DNA of 64,000 nt from contig JAYNQW010000002.1 in the NCBI GenBank assembly GCA_038114465.1, positions 358,207 to 422,206 on the forward strand, read 5' to 3'. Every line of letters begins with the position of its first letter. The stretch's first letter is position 1. A program made the translations under genes and the position numbers. The notes below the pieces were generated by a model. The model was not told where the DNA came from, did not search any database, and saw nothing but the letters and a program-made list of their open reading frames with translations. Below are positions 35,510 to 43,912 of this stretch, in pieces. Source of the stretch: CALINB01 sp938045325. GTDB lineage: Bacteria > Pseudomonadota > Alphaproteobacteria > Rhodospirillales > CALINB01.

Positions 35510-36787
35510 ATGAAAAAAATTTTTGCGCTGGTCGATTGCAATAATTTTTATGCATCCTGCGAACGGGTGTTCGAACCGAAACTCGAAAACCGTCCGGTCG
35601 TGGTGCTATCGAACAACGACGGTTGCATTATCGCGCGCTCGAACGAAGCGAAGGCGCTCGGCATCCCGATGGGGGCGCCTTTGTTTAAGAACGAAGATTT
35701 TCTCAAACAACATAATGTCGCGATCTTTTCGGCGAACTTCGCACTTTACGGCGATTTGTCCGGGCGGGTGATGGACTCGCTTGAAGATTTCACGCCGCAT
35801 GTGGACGTTTATTCGGTCGACGAAGCGTTTATCGACCTGAGCGGCATTCCCGGCGATCTGATCGCGCACGGCACGGTCTTGAAAGACACCGTCAGGCGCT
35901 GGACCGGCATTCCTTTGTCCGTCGGCATCGCGCCGACCAAAACGCTGGCCAAACTCGCGAACCGGCTCGCCAAGAAAACGCCTGATGCAAATAATGTATT
36001 TTCTCTACTCGATCAGAAACGGCGACGCGATATTTTGGCAGCGACGGATGTGAGCAAACTCTGGGGTATTGGGCGCAACATCACGCCCAAATTAAACGAG
36101 CTCGGCATCTTTACCGCGCTCGACCTACATAACGCGCCGATTGACATCATCCGCAAACGCTTTGGCGCGACCATCATGCGCACGGTGTATGAACTACGCG
36201 GTGAGCCGTGTATCGAACTTGAAGAACAACCGCCGGACAAAAAGACCATCATCTTCACCCGCAGCTTCGGGCACATGGTCACAAGCCACGACGAGCTTAA
36301 AGAAGCGGTTTCCACATTCGCGACCCGGGCGGCGGCAAAACTGCGACGCCATGGTTTGCTCACGGGTTGCTTGTGGGTCAGCGCGCAAACCAATCACTAC
36401 AACACATTCGATGAACAGTGCCGTGACGCAATCTCAATGCCGTTTACCCAACCCACCGATCACACCGGTGCGCTCGTTAAAGCCACCCTTGCCGGACTCG
36501 CGCGCCTGTACCGTCCCGGCTACCGCTACAAACGCGCGGGCGTGATGCTATTCGACCTTATCGTCAAGGAGCGTTACGCGCCGAGCCTGTTCGATGCGCC
36601 CGGCACCGAACGCAACGATCAGCTGATGAAAGCGCTCGATACGATCAACCACACCCTCGCCGCCCCCGGGTGCGATGCGGTGCAGTTCGGCGGGGCCGGC
36701 ATTCACGCCAACTGGCGCATGAACCAAACCCGGCTCTCGCGCCGCTACACGACCCGTTGGGCAGACCTGCCGGTGGTGAAAGCGTAA
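35510..36787 (+). CDS. umuC: DNA polymerase V catalytic subunit UmuC
   Basis: UmuC is a Y-family DNA polymerase that copies past damaged bases with low fidelity. The 425-residue protein has the palm signature FALVDCNNFYASCERVFEP at residues 5-23, with the first catalytic Asp, and VYSVDEAFIDLSG near residue 102, with the catalytic Asp-Glu pair. The helix-hairpin segment SKLWGIGRNITPKLNELGI and a C-terminal little-finger domain follow. It is co-transcribed with umuD from the LexA-controlled promoter. It converges on the multicopper oxidase gene with a three-base gap. Confidence 0.97.
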   Translation: MKKIFALVDCNNFYASCERVFEPKLENRPVVVLSNNDGCIIARSNEAKALGIPMGAPLFKNEDFLKQHNVAIFSANFALYGDLSGRVMDSLEDFTPHVDVYSVDEAFIDLSGIPGDLIAHGTVLKDTVRRWTGIPLSVGIAPTKTLAKLANRLAKKTPDANNVFSLLDQKRRRDILAATDVSKLWGIGRNITPKLNELGIFTALDLHNAPIDIIRKRFGATIMRTVYELRGEPCIELEEQPPDKKTIIFTRSFGHMVTSHDELKEAVSTFATRAAAKLRRHGLLTGCLWVSAQTNHYNTFDEQCRDAISMPFTQPTDHTGALVKATLAGLARLYRPGYRYKRAGVMLFDLIVKERYAPSLFDAPGTERNDQLMKALDTINHTLAAPGCDAVQFGGAGIHANWRMNQTRLSRRYTTRWADLPVVKA

Positions 36788-36790
36788 CGG

Positions 36791-38320
36791 TTAAGCCGTC
36801 ACGACAAACTGCCCCATCATCCCGGCATCTTCATGTTCGAGGATGTGGCAGTGATACATATAGGGTAGTTTGGGATCGGCATAGTCCTCGAAGCGGGTAA
36901 TAATTCGTACCGTTTCCCCGCCGTGAACCCGCACGGTATCTTTAAGGCCCTGCTCTTCCGGACCTGGCTGCTTGCCGTTGCGATCCAAAATTCGAAACTG
37001 AATGTCATGAATATGGAACGGATGAGCCATGGGTGAATCGTTTTTAATTTCCCAAATTTCCGTGTCACCTAACTTCACCGTTTCATCGATGCGATTCATA
37101 TCCATGGCACGGCCGTTGATCGTGAACCGCTCACCGCTACCGCCGCCCCGCATCATGCCGGGCCCCATGCGCATATCCAAGACGAAGCGCCGCGTTTTAA
37201 CGGCATCCTGCTCGCGAAAATTCGGTACATCGGTCAGTTTTGCCGGTAAAGGGGAAGCCGCTTTGAGAGATTTCTCCGGCCTGACTTCGAGAAGATCGAG
37301 CGGCTGACTGTCGAAGGACTCCATCATGCCCATACCGCGGCCCATACCGCGGCCCATACCACCCCTCATGCCGCCGGTTTGGGGAACGATTGGGATGTGC
37401 ACAAGCTTGACCGGCTTTGCAACATTAAAATCAGCGACGATTTCCACCCGCTCGCCCGGCGCGATGGTTACGCGGTCCGTTTCCAAGGGTTGCCGTAAAA
37501 AGCTGCCGTCGGTGGCGATTTGATGGAAACGGCGGCGGTCGCTGAAACCGATTTGATAAAAGCGTGCGTTCGAGCCGTTTAAGACCCGGAACCGGACTTT
37601 ACGCGTCGTGACCGGCATGAACGGAGATGCGGTCCCGTTGACCAGGATCGTCTCGCCGCGCATCCCGGCCATAATGTCGTGCATATGCGTGATATAGCGG
37701 AACGATCCGTCCCTGTTGAACGCCCGGTCTTGCAAAATTAGCGGAATATCATCGACGCCGTATGTCGAGGGCAAATCAAGCCGCCGGCTTTCTTCGTCCT
37801 CTACGATCATCATACCGGCAAGACCGCGATACACTTGCGGGCCGGTCTTATGCATCAAATGCGCGTGATACCAAAACGTAGCCGCTTTTTGTTTCACTTT
37901 GAAAGCTGCCTGCCACGTCTTTTCGTTTTCAATAAGTTGATGCGGGCCGCCATCGGCATGTGCCGGAACATGCATGCCGTGCCAATGCAGCGACGACGAC
38001 TCGCCGATTTGATTGGTCACATTAAGCGCGACATTCTCGCCGTCGCGCAAACGAAGTAACGGCCCCAGGAAATCACCGTTGATGCCAAGCGTCGGCGTTG
38101 TCAGGCCGGTTAAAAACGGCATCGACCCCTTTTGCATCGTTAGATCGTAATGGCGCACGCCATCCTTAAGCGTTCCCTTCAATTGTTCCGGAATTCGAAG
38201 ACGATTTGTCATACGAGACGACGCCCGGCTCCATGACGGCAAACCGATGAAGATGGCGACAGTTGTAAGTGCCGTGGTTCCTTTGAGAACGGTTTTCAAT
38301 ATTGTTCGACGGGTGATCAT
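36791..38320 (-). CDS. CueO-like multicopper oxidase, Tat-exported
   Basis: The 509-residue periplasmic enzyme has a twin-arginine leader (ITRRTILK then a hydrophobic stretch ending near SRA). Three cupredoxin domains follow. Copper ligands are visible: SSLHWHGMHVP, TFWYHAHLMHKT, HPFHIHDIQF, and the type 1/trinuclear motif YHCHILEHEDAGM near the C-terminus. Two Met/Gly/Arg-rich stretches (GMGRGMGRGMGMM and RMGPGMMRGGG) resemble the copper-sensing insert of CueO, so cuprous ion oxidation is the likeliest role. It lies 27 bases after the persulfide dioxygenase gene and may be expressed with it. Confidence 0.93.
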   Translation of the reverse strand: MITRRTILKTVLKGTTALTTVAIFIGLPSWSRASSRMTNRLRIPEQLKGTLKDGVRHYDLTMQKGSMPFLTGLTTPTLGINGDFLGPLLRLRDGENVALNVTNQIGESSSLHWHGMHVPAHADGGPHQLIENEKTWQAAFKVKQKAATFWYHAHLMHKTGPQVYRGLAGMMIVEDEESRRLDLPSTYGVDDIPLILQDRAFNRDGSFRYITHMHDIMAGMRGETILVNGTASPFMPVTTRKVRFRVLNGSNARFYQIGFSDRRRFHQIATDGSFLRQPLETDRVTIAPGERVEIVADFNVAKPVKLVHIPIVPQTGGMRGGMGRGMGRGMGMMESFDSQPLDLLEVRPEKSLKAASPLPAKLTDVPNFREQDAVKTRRFVLDMRMGPGMMRGGGSGERFTINGRAMDMNRIDETVKLGDTEIWEIKNDSPMAHPFHIHDIQFRILDRNGKQPGPEEQGLKDTVRVHGGETVRIITRFEDYADPKLPYMYHCHILEHEDAGMMGQFVVTA

Positions 38321-38347
38321 GATCTCGGTTGACTCCGTGGGGGTTAT

Positions 38348-39211
38348 TCAAAGAGCATTCAACGGCAGCTTTAGATAAGAAACGCCGTTCTCTTCCGGTG
38401 GTGGAAAATGACCCGCCCGCATATTGACTTGGATGGACGGTAAAATCAGAACCGGCATGGCAAGGGTTTCATCCCGGGCATTGCGCATTGCGACGAATTC
38501 GGATTCCGAAACGCCATCGTGCACATGAATGTTTTTCTCCAATTCTTCGGCAACGCTCGTTTCCCAAGCATATTCTTCCCGGCCTGGCGCCTTATAGTCA
38601 TGACACATGAACAAACGCGTTTCCGGCGCGAGGGCGAGAATTTTATGAATGGACCGGTAGAGCGTGGCCGCGTCCCCGCCCGGAAAATCCGCCCGCGCGG
38701 TGCCGTAATCGGGCATGAACAGCGTATCACCGACAAACGCGGCATCGCCGATCACATACGTCATACAGGCCGGCGTGTGACCGGGTGTGTGCATTACCCG
38801 CGCGGTCAGTCCGCCGATGTTGAATTCTTCGCCGTCCTTAAACAGATGATCGAATTGCGATCCATCCGTGACGAAGTCGTCACCGGCGTTAAAAACCTTC
38901 TTAAAGACCTTTTGCACATCGGTGATATTTTCGCCGATACCGATTGAAGCGCCGAGTTTCTCTTTCAGATACGGAGCCGCTGTTAAATGATCCGCATGGG
39001 CGTGCGTTTCCTGGATCCAATTGATCTGCAAATTATTACCACGGACATGCTTGATCATTTGATCGGCCGAAGTTGTTTTCGTCCGCCCGGCCTTGGGGTC
39101 GAAATCCAATACGGAATCGATGATCACGGCATGAGAACTCGCCGGATCCTTCACGACATAGGAAACGGTGTACGTGGCTTCGTCGAAGAATGCTTTAACG
39201 TCCGGTTTCAT
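38348..39211 (-). CDS. MBL-fold persulfide dioxygenase (Blh/ETHE1-type)
   Basis: The 287-residue metallo-beta-lactamase-fold protein oxidises glutathione persulfide to sulfite in this family. Iron ligands are in THAHADHLTAA (HxHxD), MHTPGHTPACM and later VGDTLFMPDYGTARADFPGG and LFMCHDY. The C-terminal AMPVLILPSIQVNMRAGHFPPPEENG block is typical of the BigR-linked Blh group. I choose ATG 39211, with GGAGG five bases upstream; further ATG codons three and twelve bases upstream are in frame. It is divergent from a BigR/SqrR-like repressor gene and leads an operon with the multicopper oxidase. Confidence 0.9.
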   Translation of the reverse strand: MKPDVKAFFDEATYTVSYVVKDPASSHAVIIDSVLDFDPKAGRTKTTSADQMIKHVRGNNLQINWIQETHAHADHLTAAPYLKEKLGASIGIGENITDVQKVFKKVFNAGDDFVTDGSQFDHLFKDGEEFNIGGLTARVMHTPGHTPACMTYVIGDAAFVGDTLFMPDYGTARADFPGGDAATLYRSIHKILALAPETRLFMCHDYKAPGREEYAWETSVAEELEKNIHVHDGVSESEFVAMRNARDETLAMPVLILPSIQVNMRAGHFPPPEENGVSYLKLPLNAL

Positions 39212-39274
39212 CATGGCCTCCATTCTGCAATACCGCAGACTGCAACGGATTGAGCCCTATCAAGCAACTTTACC

Positions 39275-39297
39275 TTGACAATATAATCATATAATCA
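39275..39297 (+). promoter_or_regulatory. repressor-gene promoter with TATAATCA direct repeat
   Basis: TTGACA at 39275-39280 is followed by two exact copies of TATAATCA at 39282-39289 and 39290-39297. The segment lies between the divergent MBL and ArsR-family genes. I infer the autoregulatory operator region of the ArsR-family repressor; each repeat also contains a TATAAT hexamer. Which hexamer serves which direction is not clear. Confidence 0.5.
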
Positions 39298-39310
39298 TAG
39301 GTTCGCAAGT

Positions 39311-39616
39311 ATGAATGTTGAAACTATGAATCAAACAGCCGAAACGGTCAGCGATCTTCTGAAGATCCTGTCTAATAAAAATCGTTTGCTGGTCTTGTGC
39401 CAATTAGCCGAGGAAGAACGGTCCGTCGGCGAGTTGGCCGGCTTGCTTGGTATTCGCGAACAAGCCATGTCTCAACAACTCGCCCTACTTCGTAAAGACG
39501 GCCTCGTAACAACACGCAGAGAAGGACAAACGATTTTCTACTCGCTGGCACGCGAAGACGTCAAAAAACTCATCGAATTTTTGTATGAAACCTATTGCAA
39601 AGACAAAAACGGCTAA
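39311..39616 (+). CDS. BigR/SqrR-like persulfide-sensing ArsR repressor
   Basis: This 101-residue winged-helix protein of the ArsR family carries the recognition helix REQAMSQQLALLRKDGLV and a wing TRREGQTIFYSL. It lacks a classic metal-binding CxC but has Cys30 (LVLCQL) and Cys96 (ETYCKDK), 66 residues apart. BigR and SqrR have their redox pair with the same spacing (Cys41 and Cys107); there, reactive sulfur forms a bridge and releases DNA. So it most likely represses the flanking sulfur genes until persulfides build up. ATG 39311 is assumed; a second ATG five codons later is possible. Confidence 0.9.
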   Translation: MNVETMNQTAETVSDLLKILSNKNRLLVLCQLAEEERSVGELAGLLGIREQAMSQQLALLRKDGLVTTRREGQTIFYSLAREDVKKLIEFLYETYCKDKNG

Positions 39617-39632
39617 CAAGGTGGTTATCCAA

Positions 39633-40178
39633 ATGCCCCAAGATAACAGAACTGAACTTCGAAAAATCGATTCCAAAACCCTCAAAGATTGGCTCGACAC
39701 GGATAAAGTCGTTCTGATCGATATACGCGAACCGAGCGAATACACGCGCGAACATATTCCGGGCTCCCGCCTCGTCCCTTTATCCGTTTTTGACCCGTCG
39801 GATTTCCCGCGCGAGCATGAAAAGATCGGTGTCTTTCATTGCGGCAGCGGCGTGCGCACCGCTGAAGCCGCTTCAAAAATTTTAAGCACCGGTTTTAAAG
39901 AAGTCTATCAACTCGACGGCGGACTCGGCGCCTGGAAAAAATCAGGGCTTCCCGTCAATATGAACCGCAGTGCGCCGATCAGCATCATGCGGCAAGTTCA
40001 AATCACCGCCGGCAGCCTCGTGGTCCTGGGTGTCGCACTCGCCTTCTACGTCTCGCCCTGGTTTATGGCCTTAAGTGCATTTGTCGGCGCCGGCCTCGTG
40101 TTTGCCGGCATCAGCGGCACCTGTGCGATGGCGAGTTTCCTCGCCTACATGCCGTGGAATAAACAACTCAAATCGTGA
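39633..40178 (+). CDS. rhodanese fused to DUF2892 membrane domain
   Basis: The 181-residue protein has an N-terminal rhodanese domain with VVLIDIREPSEYTREHIPGS and the active loop FHCGSGVRT, whose Cys carries the sulfane sulfur. From about residue 115 a DUF2892-type region with two hydrophobic helices follows (ITAGSLVVLGVALAFYVSP and LSAFVGAGLVFAGISGTCAMASFLAYMPWN). It probably moves sulfane sulfur at the membrane. ATG 39633, with AAGGTGG eight bases upstream, is preferred over an earlier start inside the repressor gene. It is in one operon with the repressor. Confidence 0.9.
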   Translation: MPQDNRTELRKIDSKTLKDWLDTDKVVLIDIREPSEYTREHIPGSRLVPLSVFDPSDFPREHEKIGVFHCGSGVRTAEAASKILSTGFKEVYQLDGGLGAWKKSGLPVNMNRSAPISIMRQVQITAGSLVVLGVALAFYVSPWFMALSAFVGAGLVFAGISGTCAMASFLAYMPWNKQLKS

Positions 40179-40181
40179 CGA

Positions 40182-40673
40182 TCAATCCGAAACAAAGAAC
40201 TCGTGATCCGGCGGCACGCGAATGTCGGCGTCGCGGCGCTTCTTGATCATCATGTCGCGGATGATAAAGCACGGCAACGGCCAGCGATGATCGACCCAAA
40301 TGCGGATCGGCTCGCCTGCTTTCGGATAAAGCACCATATGATTATGTTTATAATCGATGCGCTGTAAATCGTTCCATTTCACCGGCTTAAATTGCTCACG
40401 GGGAAACGATAGCTTTTCGTTATCCATGATCATCATGGGCAATTTGTTCCGCATGGAAGCCAGCGCGCTTAAAATAATCAGCACGCAAAACAACGCAAAG
40501 AATATGAGCCATTTCAAACTGAAGTTTGCGATCATGTATTCATGAAATATGGCCAGCGCGAGCAGACATACCCCCATCGCGATGATACCTTGCTTGGCCA
40601 AATAATGATGAGGAAAAATCGTTATCCGGTCGCCTAATACATCGATATAGATAGGCTCTTTCTCTTTCGCCAT
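40182..40673 (-). CDS. two-helix membrane protein, member 1 of a related pair
   Basis: I do not know this family. The 163-residue protein has a short N-terminal strand region (IYIDVLGDRITIFPHHY), two hydrophobic helices (about residues 28-48 and 53-72), then a soluble domain with KLSFPREQFKPVKWNDLQRI. The same plan (helices, then a LSFPR-like motif, then W-x-D/E-L-I) occurs in the neighbour upstream, so both look like PH-like-domain membrane proteins that arose by duplication. The start at 40673 (MAKEKEPIY) is chosen; the frame continues 17 codons further. It overlaps nothing but follows its partner closely. Confidence 0.6.
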   Translation of the reverse strand: MAKEKEPIYIDVLGDRITIFPHHYLAKQGIIAMGVCLLALAIFHEYMIANFSLKWLIFFALFCVLIILSALASMRNKLPMMIMDNEKLSFPREQFKPVKWNDLQRIDYKHNHMVLYPKAGEPIRIWVDHRWPLPCFIIRDMMIKKRRDADIRVPPDHEFFVSD

Positions 40674-40701
40674 ATCCCTCACACTAACATTTCGGTGATC
40701 G

Positions 40702-41244
40702 TTATTTTGGCCGGTGCGCCTCAATAAGAGTATGCAACGTTTTCGCCGTCACCGGCCATTGGTAATTGACCCGCACCTTGACCCAAGGCACCTCAAACTT
40801 GGAGAAGAAACCGTCGCCGGGAAACCCCGGATCGCCGGGCACCAGCGTAAACTTCGGGTACCATTTCAGGCGCAGATCTTCCGTAAAGTTCACGCTCATG
40901 AACGAGCCGGTAAACTTAATCTCTGCGATCAACTCCCACGGCAAAATATCGATAAATAGCCGGGGAAACGACAAACCTTCTTTTGAAATAATCATCAACG
41001 AACGGGAGTCGCGCAAACGTGAAAAACCAATGAACAACGAAACCGCGCCTAAAACGAACACAACCCACCAAAACCCGATGCCGAGTCGTTTCACCGCCAC
41101 ATCGTATTCGACGATGATGAAAACCATAAACGCCAATGTGCAAAATACGAGGGCCGCTAGAACGGCCGGCCGGGCATTGATTACTGTCTGATCTTTAGTG
41201 GTGATAATCAGATCTTGCGGTGGCGGGAAAAATCGATTGAGCAT
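40702..41244 (-). CDS. two-helix membrane protein, member 2 of a related pair
   Basis: The 180-residue protein has two helices (VLAALVFCTLAFMVFIIVEY and GFWWVVFVLGAVSLFIGF, about residues 27-75) and a C-terminal domain beginning with SLMIISKEGLSFPRLFIDILPWELIAEIKF. The same order and the GLSFPR/KLSFPR and PWELI/KWNDL motifs occur in the downstream gene, so the two look paralogous although overall identity is low. The function is unknown. It is divergent from the small rhodanese gene, with a 94-base spacer. Confidence 0.6.
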   Translation of the reverse strand: MLNRFFPPPQDLIITTKDQTVINARPAVLAALVFCTLAFMVFIIVEYDVAVKRLGIGFWWVVFVLGAVSLFIGFSRLRDSRSLMIISKEGLSFPRLFIDILPWELIAEIKFTGSFMSVNFTEDLRLKWYPKFTLVPGDPGFPGDGFFSKFEVPWVKVRVNYQWPVTAKTLHTLIEAHRPK

Positions 41245-41338
41245 AAATCGGTACTTAAAAAATCACATGGTATTTGAACTGGCTGCATTTACACCATAAG
41301 CTGGCCGCACTTGCAAACACGCCGGATACGGAGAAACC

Positions 41339-41674
41339 ATGATGACCGATGATGCCCCGCTCGAAATCGATGTCGAGGCCCTCCACAAGATGCGTGAGGA
41401 CGGCACGGCCCATACCCTGCTCGATGTGCGTGAGCCGCAAGAGCTTGATATTTGCTCGGTCTCGGACTCCTTGAACATTCGCATGATGGATGTTCCGGAA
41501 AGTTTGGAAAAATTACCGAAAGACAATCCACTTGTCGTTATGTGCCATTCGGGTATGCGCAGCATGCAGGTAACCCAATGGCTGCGCATGAATGGCTATG
41601 AAAACGCGCAAAACCTCGCCGGCGGCATTGATGCCTGGGCGGCGGCGTTCGACCCTGATATGCAACGGTATTAG
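41339..41674 (+). CDS. single-domain rhodanese
   Basis: The 111-residue protein is a GlpE-like rhodanese. TLLDVREPQELDICSV forms the first conserved strand and loop, and VVMCHSGMRSMQVTQWL is the active-site loop, whose Cys would carry persulfide sulfur. It ends with the usual NLAGGIDAWAA motif. GGAG stands five bases before the ATG at 41339; a second ATG directly follows. The gene is nine bases upstream of the short-chain dehydrogenase gene and likely co-transcribed with it. Confidence 0.9.
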   Translation: MMTDDAPLEIDVEALHKMREDGTAHTLLDVREPQELDICSVSDSLNIRMMDVPESLEKLPKDNPLVVMCHSGMRSMQVTQWLRMNGYENAQNLAGGIDAWAAAFDPDMQRY

Positions 41675-41683
41675 GAGACAAGG

Positions 41684-42373
41684 GTGGCTGAAAACGCTCT
41701 GATCGTTGGCGCCGGTTCGGGTCTGAGCCGTGCTTTAGCCGAGCTCTTTCACGCCGAAGGCATGAATATCGGCCTCGCGGCCCGTGACACAGATAAACTC
41801 GGCGAACTCGCGACCAAAATAAAGGCCAAGACTTTTACCTGCGATGTCTGCGATCCCGGTAACGTCGATGCATTATTCGATAACTACACCAAAGATATCG
41901 GTACGCCCGAGGTGGTCGCTTACAACCCGAGTTACCGGGTGCGCGGCCCGTTCACTGAACTGGACCGCGATGAAGTCAAACAAACGCTGTTAACGACCGC
42001 ATACGGCGGCTTCCTGATCGGCCAGGCGGCAGCCAAACTGATGCAGGCCGCCGGACATGGAACGATTTTATTTACCGGCGCGTCCGCATCCGTTAAAGGC
42101 TACGCGCAATCCGCCCCCTTCGCGATGGGCAAGTTCGGCCTGCGCGGACTCGCGCAAAGCATGGCACGTGAACTGCAACCGCAAAACATTCACGTCGCCC
42201 ACTTTGTGATCGACGGCGGCATCGAACGTGAAAATGACCCGCGCTCAAACCACGGCAAAAACGGCTTGCTCGCGCCGGATGAAATCGCGAAGTCCTATCT
42301 ATACGTGCACCGCCAGCACCGCTCCGCCTGGACCTGGGAAATCGAGCTCAGGCCGTGGGTGGAAAATTTTTAG
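41684..42373 (+). CDS. atypical short-chain dehydrogenase, Phe in place of catalytic Tyr
   Basis: The 229-residue protein has an SDR Rossmann fold: LIVGAGSGLSRALAELF at the start and TILFTGASASVKG near residue 128 with the catalytic Ser region. At the usual YxxxK position it reads PFAMGKFGLRG, so Phe replaces the catalytic Tyr while Lys stays. I believe this variant is shared by a recognisable SDR subgroup ending in SAWTWEIELRPWVE, so it need not mean decay. Normal SDR chemistry is unlikely. Translation starts at GTG 41684. The gene's stop sits one base from the stop of the convergent gene. Confidence 0.85.
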   Translation: MAENALIVGAGSGLSRALAELFHAEGMNIGLAARDTDKLGELATKIKAKTFTCDVCDPGNVDALFDNYTKDIGTPEVVAYNPSYRVRGPFTELDRDEVKQTLLTTAYGGFLIGQAAAKLMQAAGHGTILFTGASASVKGYAQSAPFAMGKFGLRGLAQSMARELQPQNIHVAHFVIDGGIERENDPRSNHGKNGLLAPDEIAKSYLYVHRQHRSAWTWEIELRPWVENF

Positions 42374-42374
42374 A

Positions 42375-43784
42375 TTACGCTTTCGGCAAGTACCGTTCGT
42401 AGTCGAGGCTTTTGCGGCATACCAGCAAATCGAACACGATCCGGAAATACAGCAGCACCTCGCGCCAGCGTTTCAGCCAAACGCCGATAAAGCGCCTGTT
42501 CATGGATTTACCGAGCGGCAGAATGTCGTAATCGAACAAATTGTTGAGCGCGAGAAAAAGGAACACGTAGCGTTTATCGGCATCCCTCACCCGGAACCGC
42601 ACCCGCTTGCTAATGCCGAGCGAGTTCCAGTTCCGCATGGCGATGCATTCCTGAAAGATACGGCTGGCGGTATTGAATTGGATCGGGTTCGCCTCGTCCG
42701 TTACGGAATCGACGTACCGAAACGTGCCGCGATAGACATCGATCTCAAACGCGCGCGCATTCCCACCGGCGTGCACGATAAACGTCACCGGGTGGTTCTT
42801 GAAAATCCGGCGCAGCAGCCATGGTGAGCCACGATGCAACCCTTCAACGTAACGCTGCAGCAAGCGGTCCTTGAATTCGTTTTTGGCTTCCGCCTCACGG
42901 TTGCGCGCCAGCGTGGGCTCCTTTGCATCGCGATAATCGGCCAGGCGTTGCTTGAAGTTGCTGTACCAGTCCGCGTCGTGAATATTGAAACCCTTTTCGC
43001 TATCCCAGGAATCCCCCGGCGCCATAATCATGCATTCGGGCGTATTAATGCCATTATCTTCAAAAAACCGTTTTACATCAGGCGCGAAATTGATCGCATC
43101 ATTGAAGCGGAACGTTTCTTCATGCAGATAACAATGGTTGGAGGCGAACGGAATGGCATAGCGCGCCCCGCTCGCCTTTGCAAAAGCCGCGAACTCACGA
43201 TTGTATTTTTCCAAGTCGTCGATATGGCCGAACTCCCGGTCCGTGATTTCGTAACACAAGCGCGAATTGGCGGACGAATGGCTGCGCAGCACAAAATCAA
43301 TGTTGGGATGATCGCGTAAAACCTGCTTGAGCGGCCCGCCCATAATTTTTGCGTCATTGGCATTTAAAATTGTGACGCCGCCTGATTGAATAACTAAAAC
43401 CGAGTCGGGAAACACGCCGAACTGATAAATGGTGACGGTCAGATCCTCTCCGAGTTGAAACGGCTCGCCATGAGCCAATTCCGTGATGTTGTTCGCGCCC
43501 AGTTTTTCCAAATCACCGATCAAGCGGCGGTCCGGCAGACGCGGCACCAGAATGTGCCGATCCAGGCCCAACTTTTTCAGGCTGACACCGTGAAAATGAT
43601 CCCAATGCAAATGAGTGAGATAAATGAAATCAGGCTTGAGGGTGTCGACCAAACCGTCCGGAATCGGCGGATAGTTCCACCATGACCGCCAATAGGCGCT
43701 ACCCACGACCCACGGGTCGGTCAATAAAGTCGTGTCGGGCGTGCTGACTTCGAGACAGGCATGAGAAAGGATGCGAAATTGCAT
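42375..43784 (-). CDS. large MBL-fold hydrolase (UlaG/CMAH-like)
   Basis: The 469-residue protein starts with an MBL domain: FRILSHACLEVSTPDTTLLTDPW and the metal motif YLTHLHWDHFHG near residue 56. The order and the extra C-terminal half recall CMP-N-acetylneuraminate hydroxylase-like and UlaG-like proteins, but no Rieske centre is seen. After about residue 290 comes a helix-rich region with many charged residues and no clear motif (AFEIDVYRGTFRYVDSV and RYVFLFLALNNLFDYD). The substrate is unknown. Confidence 0.75.
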   Translation of the reverse strand: MQFRILSHACLEVSTPDTTLLTDPWVVGSAYWRSWWNYPPIPDGLVDTLKPDFIYLTHLHWDHFHGVSLKKLGLDRHILVPRLPDRRLIGDLEKLGANNITELAHGEPFQLGEDLTVTIYQFGVFPDSVLVIQSGGVTILNANDAKIMGGPLKQVLRDHPNIDFVLRSHSSANSRLCYEITDREFGHIDDLEKYNREFAAFAKASGARYAIPFASNHCYLHEETFRFNDAINFAPDVKRFFEDNGINTPECMIMAPGDSWDSEKGFNIHDADWYSNFKQRLADYRDAKEPTLARNREAEAKNEFKDRLLQRYVEGLHRGSPWLLRRIFKNHPVTFIVHAGGNARAFEIDVYRGTFRYVDSVTDEANPIQFNTASRIFQECIAMRNWNSLGISKRVRFRVRDADKRYVFLFLALNNLFDYDILPLGKSMNRRFIGVWLKRWREVLLYFRIVFDLLVCRKSLDYERYLPKA

Positions 43785-43816
43785 GAGGCCAGTCTACAGG
43801 AAGCTGGGGCTATTCA

Positions 43817-43912
43817 CTAAAATATATTCAATTTGCCGGTATGGATGCCGTACAACGTTACGATGATAAAAACGACTAAACTAATAACGAAATAAAGCTG
43901 CAATCCGCTCAT
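43817..43912 (-). CDS. 31-residue single-helix membrane protein
   Basis: The ATG at 43912 overlaps the stop of the upstream dioxygenase gene as ATGA. The short frame that follows encodes MSGLQLYFV, then a hydrophobic helix (ISLVVFIIVTLYGI) and a short basic-polar tail (HTGKLNIF). AGGAAAG lies within ten bases upstream. The tight overlap and clean membrane segment support a real translationally coupled small protein, maybe a partner or membrane anchor of the dioxygenase. It is too short for domain assignment. Confidence 0.6.
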   Translation of the reverse strand: MSGLQLYFVISLVVFIIVTLYGIHTGKLNIF

